From Verrucomicrobiia bacterium DG1235 (GTDB lineage: Bacteria; Verrucomicrobiota; Verrucomicrobiia; Opitutales; Opitutaceae): a stretch of DNA of 64,000 nucleotides. Positions 52,659 through 61,391 of this stretch are shown one piece after another. The notes below the pieces were generated by a model. The model did not search any database. It saw only the letters and a list, made by a program, of their open reading frames with translations, and was not told where the DNA came from. The position numbers and the translations under genes are program-made. The stretch covers positions 4,598,060-4,662,059 of the forward strand of contig DS990592.1 in NCBI GenBank assembly GCA_000155695.1. Reading direction: 5' to 3'. How positions within the stretch are numbered: position 1 is the first letter of the stretch; each line of letters opens with the position of its first letter.

Positions 52659-54158
52659 TTAAAAATTAAAGTATATGAATTCATTACCGCTTGTTGAAAG
52701 AATCTTGTAAATCGAGATTCCAGCGATTGTTCCAATGAACGAAAAGGTTATGATCGATGTCTTTTTGTTAAAAGAATTTCTAATATAATTTTCTAGTTGA
52801 TTAGAGTTTTTGAACAGAAGGCCTATTAGGCCTATGACTATTGGGATTTCTATGGGAATGATATTTGTTTTTTCTGTAGTTAGGCTTGTGTAATAATAAG
52901 AATACTCAAAATTCGATCGTAATAGGTTTAGGAACTCTGATGAATAGCTCGATTCGTAAGATCCGAGTAATTTAGTAATTAATACCATGCTTTCCGATAT
53001 GCTGTCAGATCGGAACAGTACCCAAAGTATGTTTAGTGTGATAAAGGTGAGAAGCCATGCTAGTGCTTTAGGCATTCTCAAGCCCGTATTCGACCAAATT
53101 CTATTAATGGATACGGCAGTTCCGTGCAACACTCCCCAGAAGACGAAAGTCCATCCTGCGCCATGCCAAAGGCCGCTAAGCAAAAAAGTTAAGAGAATGT
53201 TGATGTAGGTTCTGCTGATTCCTGATTTACTGCCGCCTAGGGGTATGTATAGATAGTTTTCAAACCACCTTGAAAGCGTCATGTGCCATCTTTTCCAGAA
53301 ATCGCGAATGCTCAGTGCCTTGTACGGTGAGTTGAAGTTGCGAGGAAGTGATATGTTGAATAGTAGTGCGGCTCCACAGGCCATGTCGGTGTAACCGGAG
53401 AAATCGTAGTAGATTTGAAGTGTGAATCCAAGTGTTACGACCCAGGCGTCTATAAAGCCTAGATGATCTATATTGTTGAATCCGATATCGACTACGTTGG
53501 CGATGGGGTCGGCAATGACGCTCTTTTTGAAGAGTCCAATAAAAAAAATTGAGATGCCTAAAACGATGTTTATCGTATTAGGATGGCTGTTCTTTTTGTC
53601 TGCGAACTGCGGCATCATTTCGGAATGATGGACAATTGGACCTGACACTAGCTGGGGAAAGAAGGATACGAAAAGTGCGTAATTGAGAAAGTCCTTTTCT
53701 TGTCGCTTGTCCCTGAAGCAATCTACAAGGTAGGCGATTTGCTGAAAAGTGAAAAAGCTAATTGCTAGAGGAAGAATTGCATTTTGAAGCGGTTCTGTGT
53801 TTCCTTGTACTAGTAAAATTTCTGTTTTGAAAAAATTCCAATACTTGAAACATGCTAGAATTATGAGATTGGTGGCAATTCCAATAGAGATAGCAACTGT
53901 CTGTGATGTTTTTTTGTTGTTATTGAAAACTTCTGAAAACGATTCGCTTAGGAAAATTTTTGTAAGTAGATAATTGAATCCTATCGAGCTTGTTAGGAGA
54001 AAGATGTGGTATGGGTTTCGATATGCATAGAAAAACAGTGAGGAAGATAGTAGCCAAACTAGTGCTGCAGAATGCGAAAACCGTGACTTTAGTATGAAGA
54101 AAACAAAACAGACTGTTGGCAGAAAACCAATTATATATAAAGGAGTGTTAAATTGCAT
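52659..54158 (-). CDS. MBOAT-family O-acyltransferase (AlgI-like)
   Basis: The 499-residue protein has about eleven hydrophobic segments and the MBOAT core: FNISLPRNFNSPYKALSIRD, FWKRWHMTLSRWFENYLYIP, GGSKSGISRTY and FLLSGLWHGAGWTFVFWG with the invariant His. In the family, AlgI/DltB proteins pass acetyl or alanyl groups across the membrane to a secreted partner. Here the partner is the SGNH-type protein following it. The likely result is O-acetylation of a surface polysaccharide. Its 5' end is next to the IS256 element. Confidence 0.88.
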   Translation of the reverse strand: MQFNTPLYIIGFLPTVCFVFFILKSRFSHSAALVWLLSSSLFFYAYRNPYHIFLLTSSIGFNYLLTKIFLSESFSEVFNNNKKTSQTVAISIGIATNLIILACFKYWNFFKTEILLVQGNTEPLQNAILPLAISFFTFQQIAYLVDCFRDKRQEKDFLNYALFVSFFPQLVSGPIVHHSEMMPQFADKKNSHPNTINIVLGISIFFIGLFKKSVIADPIANVVDIGFNNIDHLGFIDAWVVTLGFTLQIYYDFSGYTDMACGAALLFNISLPRNFNSPYKALSIRDFWKRWHMTLSRWFENYLYIPLGGSKSGISRTYINILLTFLLSGLWHGAGWTFVFWGVLHGTAVSINRIWSNTGLRMPKALAWLLTFITLNILWVLFRSDSISESMVLITKLLGSYESSYSSEFLNLLRSNFEYSYYYTSLTTEKTNIIPIEIPIVIGLIGLLFKNSNQLENYIRNSFNKKTSIITFSFIGTIAGISIYKILSTSGNEFIYFNF

Positions 54159-54167
54159 TCAGGTGGC

Positions 54168-55505
54168 GGTGTAAGGATGTTTGTGTAAGTCGCTTTTTCC
54201 GGAGTTGTTCTATTTGTTGATGTTGTCGGTGATTCTCTCGCCGAACTCAATGGTGAAACGGTTCAGGGCCGCAGGCCAGTCGCGAACCGGATGGGTCCAC
54301 TTCTTGGCGATGTTCCTCGCCGAGAGGTAGAACAGCTTGTAGAGCGAGTCCAGCGTCGGGAAGAGGTTGCGGTGGCGGCTGACCTTGCGGAACGAGCTGT
54401 TGAGCGACTCGATCGCGTTGGTCGTATATATGATCTTTCGGATCTCCGGCGGGTAGTCGAAGAACGGGACCACCCGCTCCCAGTTCGATTCCCAGCTCTG
54501 GCCGATGGCGGGGAGACGTTCGTCGTAGGTCTCGCGGAACTCGTCCAAGGCGGCTTTCGCCGCTTCGGCGCTGGAGGCGTTGTACACGTTCTTTAGCTGG
54601 GCGGCGACCGCCTTGCGCTCCTTCCAGCTCACGAACTTCAAACTGTTGCGAAGCATATGCACTATGCACAGCTGCACCTTGGCCAGCGGGAAGACCGACT
54701 CGATAGCCTCGGGCAAGCCCTTCAGCCCGTCCACGCAGCATATCAGGATATCGGATACGCCCCGGTTCTGCAGCTCGGTGAACACGCCCAGCCAGAAGCG
54801 CGAGCCCTCGTTCTGCGAGGACCACATCCCGAGGATCTCCTTGCGGCCCTCCAGGTTGACGGCGAGGGCCAGGTAGATCGCGCGCGAGCTTACCTTCCCC
54901 TCGTGCCTGACCTTCGCCACGATGGCGTCGAAGTAGACGATCGGGTAGAGGCGCTCCAGCGGACGGGACTGCCACGCCTTGACCTCTTCGGCGACCGCGT
55001 CGGTGGCGTTGGAGACGAGCATGGGCGAGACCTCGACCTTGTAGATCTCCTTGAGGTGCTCCTGGATCTCGCGAACCGTGAGACCGCGCGAGTACAGGCT
55101 GACGATAGCATCGTCGAAGCCGTCGAAGTGGCGCTGCCCCTTGGGCACGAGAACCGGCTCGAAGTCGCCGTCGCTATCCCGCGGCACCTTCACCTCGATC
55201 TTCCCGTCGTCGCTTCGCAAGCTCTTCTTGCTGTGTCCGTTGCGCGAGTCGCCGCCAGGCTCCAACCTCTTGCCGTGCTTGTCGTAACCTAGGTGGGTGG
55301 TCAGTTCGGCATCCATCACGCGGTTTATCAGCCGCCTTTTCAGCTCGGTCAAAAGCCCGTCGGGACCGGTGAGGTCCTCGGGCTTGCTGTAGTTCTCAAG
55401 GAGCTGGTCAAGCAGCTCGTCCTTGATCTTGTCTTTCATCGTAGGGTGTCCTTTATGCTTACGAACAGCCCCGCAGCCAGCTACTTACACAAAATTTTGT
55501 ACACC
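54168..55505. mobile_element. IS256-family insertion sequence
   Basis: One transposase gene (54210-55439) is flanked by imperfect inverted ends: left GGTGTAAGG...GTGTAAGTCGCT from 54168 and right, read inward on the minus strand, GGTGTACAAAATTTTGTGTAAGTAGCT from 55505. No matching target duplication is evident in the adjacent 8 bp. A hairpin with T-run lies immediately outside the right end (55501-55530). The element's GC content is far above the AT-rich genes around it, so it is a recent arrival. Confidence 0.8.
54210..55439 (-). CDS. IS256-family transposase
   Basis: The 409-residue protein is of normal length and intact. It starts MKDKIKDELLDQLLENYSKP and includes the first catalytic Asp region (PIVYFDAIVAKVRHEGKV), the second (ILICCVDGLKGLPEAIES) and, late, the Asn-Ala-Ile-Glu segment (YTTNAIESLNSSFRKVSRH) with the final catalytic Glu expected of Mutator-type DDE transposases. 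Nothing suggests inactivation, so it may still move. Confidence 0.92.
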   Translation of the reverse strand: MKDKIKDELLDQLLENYSKPEDLTGPDGLLTELKRRLINRVMDAELTTHLGYDKHGKRLEPGGDSRNGHSKKSLRSDDGKIEVKVPRDSDGDFEPVLVPKGQRHFDGFDDAIVSLYSRGLTVREIQEHLKEIYKVEVSPMLVSNATDAVAEEVKAWQSRPLERLYPIVYFDAIVAKVRHEGKVSSRAIYLALAVNLEGRKEILGMWSSQNEGSRFWLGVFTELQNRGVSDILICCVDGLKGLPEAIESVFPLAKVQLCIVHMLRNSLKFVSWKERKAVAAQLKNVYNASSAEAAKAALDEFRETYDERLPAIGQSWESNWERVVPFFDYPPEIRKIIYTTNAIESLNSSFRKVSRHRNLFPTLDSLYKLFYLSARNIAKKWTHPVRDWPAALNRFTIEFGERITDNINK

Positions 55506-55530
55506 CTCTTCAGGGTGTTCCTTTTTTTTA
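55501..55530 (+). terminator. Hairpin with T-run at the IS256 right end
   Basis: ACACCCT (55501-55507) pairs with AGGGTGT around CTTC and is followed by TCCTTTTTTTTATTTT. It points rightwards, against the flanking minus-strand genes. Confidence 0.6.
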
Positions 55531-55540
55531 TTTTGTAATA

Positions 55541-56287
55541 TTAACAATTAGGAGTGATGCGGCTGAGCCTGTCTAGTTCTGTTGTTGTTAGGTGTTCGTG
55601 CAGGGTAAGCACTTCCTTTTCGTAGTTATAGTCTTTCGTGAGAGGGGGGAGTTCTGTGTTTTCTAGTTGTGAGTTTATTTTTACTGGAATATCGATCTGT
55701 AATGACCTGAATATCTTTCCGAGTTCTTGTTCAGGTGTGCAACAAAGCTTTTTATGATCTATTAAGTAAATGTTATCGCGGTCCGAATCTAGTGCCCTGT
55801 CTAGCGATTCTTTGTATTTGAGGTAACGGGCTAGGAATAACTCAATTGGGACTTTTCTTTTTTTGTACGATTTGTAAAGTAATCTTATGTCTTTGAGTAT
55901 GATAATAAATGGTGTCTCTGGTACTCTAGAAATGATATCACAAAGATTGTATGCGTAGGCTGGAGTCTTGTCGATTAACTGTTGGCCGGGCCTAATTGCA
56001 GGGCTTGCTTGGGCTAGTCTAACGTAGAACTCTCTCCAGTTCTCTGTTGCGCAGACCCAGTTTCGTTCTTGCTTAGTTAGCCCCCATTGTCCTGTTTCGA
56101 CCGGCATGCAAAGCCAGTCGTAAAATGGTTGTACTTCATTGAAATCTTTTGGACTAGTTTTGGATAGTAGGACGCCGCACTCGAAAGCGCAGTTCAAAGT
56201 GTTTGTGTTGGATTTTATGAGGCTAGTGAGGAATGTTGTTCCTGAGTGCTCCATTCCGCTTATAATTACATATGGATTCCTAGTCAT
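55541..56287 (-). CDS. Sulfotransferase-family protein
   Basis: The 248-residue protein starts with PYVIISGMEHSGTTFLTSLI, the 5'-phosphosulfate-binding loop of PAPS-dependent sulfotransferases (here GMEHSGTTF), and has a 3'-phosphate-type segment IILKDIRLLYKSYKK later. The stretch YLIDHKKLCCTPEQELGKIF matches the sulfotransferase helix-turn region. It is AT-rich. The stop lies 36 bp from the IS256 right end, and the start is 6 bp from another sulfotransferase-like gene. Confidence 0.7.
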   Translation of the reverse strand: MTRNPYVIISGMEHSGTTFLTSLIKSNTNTLNCAFECGVLLSKTSPKDFNEVQPFYDWLCMPVETGQWGLTKQERNWVCATENWREFYVRLAQASPAIRPGQQLIDKTPAYAYNLCDIISRVPETPFIIILKDIRLLYKSYKKRKVPIELFLARYLKYKESLDRALDSDRDNIYLIDHKKLCCTPEQELGKIFRSLQIDIPVKINSQLENTELPPLTKDYNYEKEVLTLHEHLTTTELDRLSRITPNC

Positions 56288-56293
56288 TCCTGT

Positions 56294-57244
56294 TTAGGAG
56301 GTAATTGTCCATGGACTATTTCTAAGATCGGTTCCAGTTTCCTTTATCCGAATGGCGATAGTGTCGCCAGTTTCTGTCTTTCCAATCGCAGGGTGTGAAA
56401 TGTTAAAGCCGCAGTAGCCGGTGGGGTGTAGGCCTTTGGTCAAGATGTCTTCTCTGAAATCTAATGGTATAAACGTAGTTTGGTATTTTTCATTTACAAA
56501 AAGATCCAGAGCTACTTTCTGGTTTGATTTTGAGTAGGCGGCCCAGCCTGAAGCCTTAGGGCCGATTACAGAATCGAGATATCCGTAGTGTTTAACTGCG
56601 CTTGTATTGATGAGATAGTCTCTGGGGCTTGGCTGTATGGAGTTGATCGCGTTTTTTCTTTTTTCTTCGCTTGTTGTTTCTTTTAGGCCTGTGAATTCCA
56701 AGAGTTTATTTATGAAGGGTTCTGGGTTTTTTAGAGTTTTTTCGTACGACAGGAGCAAGGTGCTCGGAGTATGCTTTTCAATGAACGCCAAAATTTTTTG
56801 ATAATCACTTATAGCCGAATGCATGGTAGGGAAGGGCTTTGCTTCCATTGATAGACTGTTTCTCTGGGCAATAGCTAGAATATCTCTAAATATGACTATG
56901 TATATAGGGTTTGAGAGTAGGTTATGAAGGGTTTCAATGGTGTCGTTAGTTGTGGGGCGTTTGAAGGCCCATACTTCATATGATTGGTTGTATTCCTCGA
57001 TTAGTTTCGTCGCCTCTTCAAAATTGTGGGCTTCAAGAGCTTTACTGAGTGGTATATCTTCAAAAATTGGTGGGCGACTATCTTTGCCAGTAAAGACTCC
57101 TAATTCATTTAAGGCTTTGGAGCAAAGTGATGTACCGCCTCTTCCAACGCCCAGTACGATGATTGTTTTTCGCTTGCCTTTGGACAGTGGGCCAAAGGTT
57201 TGGAGACCGTCGTTTATTAAATGATCGGTGGTTTCGGTAGCCAT
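56294..57244 (-). CDS. Second sulfotransferase-like protein
   Basis: The 316-residue protein has a nucleotide-loop region IIVLGVGRGGTSLCSKALNE and a later IVIFRDILAIAQRNSL, corresponding to the 5'- and 3'-phosphate binding segments of sulfotransferases. STLLLSYEKTLKNPEPFINKL fits the family's C-terminal dimer helix. It lies 6 bp upstream of the smaller sulfotransferase and 6 bp downstream of the large glycosyltransferase, forming a single AT-rich unit of glycan-modifying genes. The C-terminal 80 residues are beta-rich, with no family I can name. Confidence 0.65.
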   Translation of the reverse strand: MATETTDHLINDGLQTFGPLSKGKRKTIIVLGVGRGGTSLCSKALNELGVFTGKDSRPPIFEDIPLSKALEAHNFEEATKLIEEYNQSYEVWAFKRPTTNDTIETLHNLLSNPIYIVIFRDILAIAQRNSLSMEAKPFPTMHSAISDYQKILAFIEKHTPSTLLLSYEKTLKNPEPFINKLLEFTGLKETTSEEKRKNAINSIQPSPRDYLINTSAVKHYGYLDSVIGPKASGWAAYSKSNQKVALDLFVNEKYQTTFIPLDFREDILTKGLHPTGYCGFNISHPAIGKTETGDTIAIRIKETGTDLRNSPWTITS

Positions 57245-57250
57245 GGCTTT

Positions 57251-60200
57251 TTAAAGTGAGTAGCTAAAGTCTTCGCTATCTTTGGTTAGATTGGGATTAT
57301 AATAGGGATCTCTATCTATTGTTTTACGCCATTTGCCGTACATGTAGTTCATTTCTAAAGTGAATTGTGTTGAATCTTTTTTATTAGATAGTGGGTTTCC
57401 TCGTGTTTCGGATTCCTTATGATAAAGGAGAGCGAATGGAGTTAAGATTGTCTTTTTTCCTGTTTTACCGGCTCGAAGGCAAAAATCGATATCACTGTAA
57501 GACACTTTAAGGTTCTTTTCGTCGAAACCGCCAAGTTCTGACCATAGACTTTTCTTGAACATCATGCATGCTCCTGTAACAGCTGAGTATCCACTGACTA
57601 GGTGAGCCCTATGAATGTGTCCGTCGTCGTCGCGATGCAAGTATTTGAATGCATGTGCAGCTACACCACCGATACCCATTATGACTCCTCCATGTTGAAC
57701 GTGGTTGTGTGGATATAGCAGTTTTGCTCCTACGACGCCAATTTCGTTTCGCGTTGTATGCCGTACCATTTCATTGAGCCAGTTGTCTTGTGTTACTTCA
57801 ATGTCGTTGTTCAGCAGACATATAATTTCAGATGACGTCGCGCTTATTGCTTTGTTGTTGAGCCTGGAATAGTTGAATTCTTCTGAGTCCTTTAAAATTG
57901 ATATGTTTTCGTAGCTATTGATACTATTTAAGTATCTTATTGTGTCTTCTAACTCTGAGCCATTATCTATGATTACTATTTTGTAATTTGAATAGTTCGT
58001 TTTCTTTAAGATGCTATCTATGCATGGCTTCAGAAGGTCGATACGATCTTTAGTCGGTATGATGATTGATACGGTCGGTTGCGGTGTCGGGATCTCGTAT
58101 TCTATTTTCCAGTCGAATCCATCTACACTTTTGACAATTGCTTTTGTAGTGGTTCTTCTCAAATGTGCCTCGATTGCTTTTTTTTGGGCGGCAATTGCGT
58201 AGTTTTTATGCTCAATGTTGTGTGCGGTTGAACCTTCTATGTTTCTCCAATGATACAGTATTTCAGGAATGTGGATAATGTCAGAGCTTGGTATTATTTC
58301 GATAAAACGCAGTGCGAGGTCCCAGTCTTGAGCTCCTTCGTATCCGCCTCGAAAGCCGCCAGTTTGTTCGAAGATATCTTTGCGATATACTCCAAGGTGA
58401 CTTATCATATTGCAGCCGAGAAACAGATCGTAATTCCAGTCGCTTTTGAAGTGAGGTCCATGTCTGAGTCCGTTCTGATCAATTTTATCTTCGTCGGAGT
58501 AAATTAGTTTGGCTGTAGGGTTGGTGCTGATGCTTTCGGCAACTTTAGCCAATGCATGAGGTGCTAACTCATCGTCGTGATCAAGTAGTGCGAGATAGGT
58601 TCCTGTTGCGAGGCTTGCGGCTGAGTTGCTCGCCTGTGAAATGTGTCCATTTTCTTTTCTGAAGGTAATTTTGATTCGTGAATCACTTTGGGCGTATTGA
58701 TGCAGAACCTCTTTGATGTGTGGTTTATTAGAGCAATCGTCAGCGATGCAAAGCTCCCAATTGGTGTAAATTTGTGAGAGCACAGAATCTATGCATTTTC
58801 GAAGCCAAATTTCCTCTACGTCGTACACGGGAAGGATTATGGAAATCTTGTCACAATTCGTTTGTGACTCACTATAGTTTTCAATGAATTGGGTGACTTT
58901 CTTTTTTTCAGCCGCAATGTATTTATAATACTCTTTGTGGTAAGAAGGATGGCCTTTGGGCGGGAGGTCAGTTTCTATTGTTTTTTTTTGTTCTTCGACA
59001 GTGACTGAATCTGTAGCGGTATCTTTTGTCTTAAATGGGTCTATAAGGTTTCTGCGAAGGAAACGAAGTGGAGCTGTTAGTTTCCACGAGACTGTTGATT
59101 CGATTCTTCGCACCTTTTCTTCTTTTTCTTTAAGAATTTGTTCAATGTGATGTGATTTCTCTTTTAAGGATTCGAGTTCTTCGGAAATGGATTTATTGAC
59201 CGACTCTTTCTGTTCTAGCTCTGATTTTAGGAGGTGAATCTCTTGCTGTGATATTTCTCTGTCTTGTACGAATTGTAGTTGTGGTGGTTTTGTTAGTGAG
59301 TGTTCGGCATTTTCTACGCGTTGATAGAAGCGGACCAAAATTTGGTAATTTCTTTTTCTAGCGAAGCGCTTTTCGACATATCTTCTTGCGTTCTTTCCTA
59401 GTTGATTTGCGAGTGATTCGTTTTGAAATATGCTTTTGGCTAGATAGGCTATTTCGCGGGGAGTGCTTTGTTCAAGGAAAAGGCAATAAGGTTCGTCGAA
59501 ATCCTCAGAAATCTCGTACATTTTTGGAATGATGCATGGGCGTCCAGATGCGAGAAATTCTGGGATTTTGCATGGAAAACGATCACGGTTGAACTGATTG
59601 TCTTTGCCCGGTTGTACGAGGAGATCGGCGATGGCAAGTAGCTTGGGGACTTCTTCGACGTTGAGATTCCCAATGTCGGTAGATACCTCATCGAGAGGAA
59701 ATTCGAAACTAGATTCAAAGTCTGAACAACTCGCGCCTGCTTTCACGATACGGCATCGGATCCCTTCTTGATTTAGGATACGTATTGCGAGATAGAGTTC
59801 TCGAATGTCAGCCCGATTGCTTGAAGTAATTCCTCCCGGATAGACTATTATTTTTTCGTCTTCTGAAAGGCCTAAGCTTTTTCGTTTAGCTAATTTCGTT
59901 TCCGGCGAGCTCTCCGGCTCTAGTTCGAAGATTGGTGTGATGTCTTGGGTGAGCTTGGGTACCGGAATGAGCTCTTTGAGCGAAGGAGCGAGTAAAGTGA
60001 CGGCATCAGAGGAGGCAAGAAATTCTCTGTATTCGATGGGGTGGCAGAGTCGGGGATTCCAGTTAAAATTTGGTTCTTCTAGGCAACGTCTTTGCAAAGA
60101 GATGATGTCGCATTGGTAAGCGCTTTCCAGAATAGATACCTCGTTGTCCTCCAAGTGGATGATGAGTTTCGTCGATGGGAAGCGAGACTGATATTCTTGG

Positions 60201-60550
60201 ACAAATTTTCGAACGTTCTCTCGAGGAGTCCACGCGTGTATGATAGTGGCGGGTTTGGCGTCAGGGAAGGGCTCTTTTCCGTCCAGTATTTCCTCGTAGT
60301 TGAAGTGCGGGAAGAGGTATCCGGATTTGTTCACGTCTGCCTCTTCGGGAGCCGACTCGGTTACTACTGCACTTGAGTGTCCTTGTGTGCAGAGCTCGTT
60401 CGCGAACGGGACAATATGGATCATGCTATTTGAACGTAGATGACCGTAACTTACGAATAGGATGTTCAAGGATGTGGCTGGTTTTGGGTGGATTGGAAGA
60501 TATTCGGACCGTAGTTTGGTTAGTGGCGTGAGCGGCTTTGTCCATTGCAA
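57251..60550 (-). CDS. Three-domain glycosyltransferase (GT4-like plus two GT2 domains)
   Basis: This 1099-residue protein starts with a GT4-like domain (about 1-420), with LNILFVSYGHLRSNSM at the N-terminus and GNARRYVEKRFARK-like ending, followed by a coiled coil (about 430-500). A first GT2 domain begins KISIILPVYDVEEIWLRKCI with the DxD-type LLDHDDELAP and DWDLALRF motifs; a second begins TVSIIIPTKDRIDLLKPCID and ends with GGFDEKNLKVSYSDIDFCLR. Such fusions often polymerise or decorate capsule and O-antigen chains. Acceptors and donors are unknown. The gene is divergent from the small GT2 gene at 60668. Confidence 0.82.
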   Translation of the reverse strand: MQWTKPLTPLTKLRSEYLPIHPKPATSLNILFVSYGHLRSNSMIHIVPFANELCTQGHSSAVVTESAPEEADVNKSGYLFPHFNYEEILDGKEPFPDAKPATIIHAWTPRENVRKFVQEYQSRFPSTKLIIHLEDNEVSILESAYQCDIISLQRRCLEEPNFNWNPRLCHPIEYREFLASSDAVTLLAPSLKELIPVPKLTQDITPIFELEPESSPETKLAKRKSLGLSEDEKIIVYPGGITSSNRADIRELYLAIRILNQEGIRCRIVKAGASCSDFESSFEFPLDEVSTDIGNLNVEEVPKLLAIADLLVQPGKDNQFNRDRFPCKIPEFLASGRPCIIPKMYEISEDFDEPYCLFLEQSTPREIAYLAKSIFQNESLANQLGKNARRYVEKRFARKRNYQILVRFYQRVENAEHSLTKPPQLQFVQDREISQQEIHLLKSELEQKESVNKSISEELESLKEKSHHIEQILKEKEEKVRRIESTVSWKLTAPLRFLRRNLIDPFKTKDTATDSVTVEEQKKTIETDLPPKGHPSYHKEYYKYIAAEKKKVTQFIENYSESQTNCDKISIILPVYDVEEIWLRKCIDSVLSQIYTNWELCIADDCSNKPHIKEVLHQYAQSDSRIKITFRKENGHISQASNSAASLATGTYLALLDHDDELAPHALAKVAESISTNPTAKLIYSDEDKIDQNGLRHGPHFKSDWNYDLFLGCNMISHLGVYRKDIFEQTGGFRGGYEGAQDWDLALRFIEIIPSSDIIHIPEILYHWRNIEGSTAHNIEHKNYAIAAQKKAIEAHLRRTTTKAIVKSVDGFDWKIEYEIPTPQPTVSIIIPTKDRIDLLKPCIDSILKKTNYSNYKIVIIDNGSELEDTIRYLNSINSYENISILKDSEEFNYSRLNNKAISATSSEIICLLNNDIEVTQDNWLNEMVRHTTRNEIGVVGAKLLYPHNHVQHGGVIMGIGGVAAHAFKYLHRDDDGHIHRAHLVSGYSAVTGACMMFKKSLWSELGGFDEKNLKVSYSDIDFCLRAGKTGKKTILTPFALLYHKESETRGNPLSNKKDSTQFTLEMNYMYGKWRKTIDRDPYYNPNLTKDSEDFSYSL

Positions 60551-60667
60551 TCCGATGCTTCTGCTCGGGTGAGAATTTGGAAATGGGTGGACATAGGGTT
60601 TAATGAAGCTAAGGAAAGGAGCCTCTCAAGAAAGGCGAAATTCCCTTTCGCTCAGCATTGTTCGATT

Positions 60668-61360
60668 ATGGCGCTTCTTTCCATTATTATTCCCGTTTTC
60701 AATGAAGTGAAGACTCTCTCTTCGGTGATAGAGGCGGTACGCGCGTGCAGCCTGAAGGATGTGCAGCTGGTGGTGGTGGATGATTACTCCACCGATGGAA
60801 CGCGCCAATTGCTGGATGGGGAGCTGGGCGACGACATAGACCTGGTGGTGATGCATGAGAAAAACCGCGGTAAGGGAGCGGCCTTGCGCACGGGAATAGA
60901 GGCAGCGACTGGCAAGTATGTGGTCTTTCAGGATGCTGACCTTGAGTACGATCCGAACGAGCTGCAGCTGATGTTGGATCTTTTGGAGAAAGGAGAAGCG
61001 GACGTGGTCTATGGCTCTCGGTTTTTGAATCCTGAGATAAAGAAGATCAGTCCGTTTTGGCACCGCATGGTGAATCGTGGGCTTACTGAGTACTCTAATT
61101 TTTTCACCGGACTGCGTCTCACGGACATGGAGACTTGCTATAAGATGTTCCCGAAGCGGGTGCTCGACCAAATAACGCTGACGGAGGATCGGTTTGGAGT
61201 GGAGCCGGAGATCACGGCGAAGGCGGCGGCTCTGGGGCTTTCGTTTTTGGAAATTCCGATCAGCTACGATCGTCGCACTTTCGACGACGGGAAGAAGATC
61301 GGGGCTCGGGACGGGTTTCGGGCTTTGTATGTGATCACGAAGTACGCCTTCGTAGACTAA
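60668..61360 (+). CDS. GT2 glycosyltransferase, dolichyl-phosphate mannose synthase-like
   Basis: From the ATG at 60668 the protein has 230 residues, all within the GT2 fold: SIIIPVFNEVKTLSSVIEAV at the start, the donor-site segment VVVDDYSTDGTRQLL, KNRGKGAALRTGIEAATGKY, the DxD-type VFQDADLEYDPNEL, and a C-terminal GSRFLNPEIKK region. Polyprenyl-phosphate sugar synthases have this layout, without added membrane domain. It likely makes a lipid-linked sugar or adds one residue in glycan assembly. It is transcribed away from the big glycosyltransferase. Confidence 0.85.
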   Translation: MALLSIIIPVFNEVKTLSSVIEAVRACSLKDVQLVVVDDYSTDGTRQLLDGELGDDIDLVVMHEKNRGKGAALRTGIEAATGKYVVFQDADLEYDPNELQLMLDLLEKGEADVVYGSRFLNPEIKKISPFWHRMVNRGLTEYSNFFTGLRLTDMETCYKMFPKRVLDQITLTEDRFGVEPEITAKAAALGLSFLEIPISYDRRTFDDGKKIGARDGFRALYVITKYAFVD

Positions 61361-61391
61361 GGTCTCGTCTGGGCTGAGACCGTCTGGAGCG

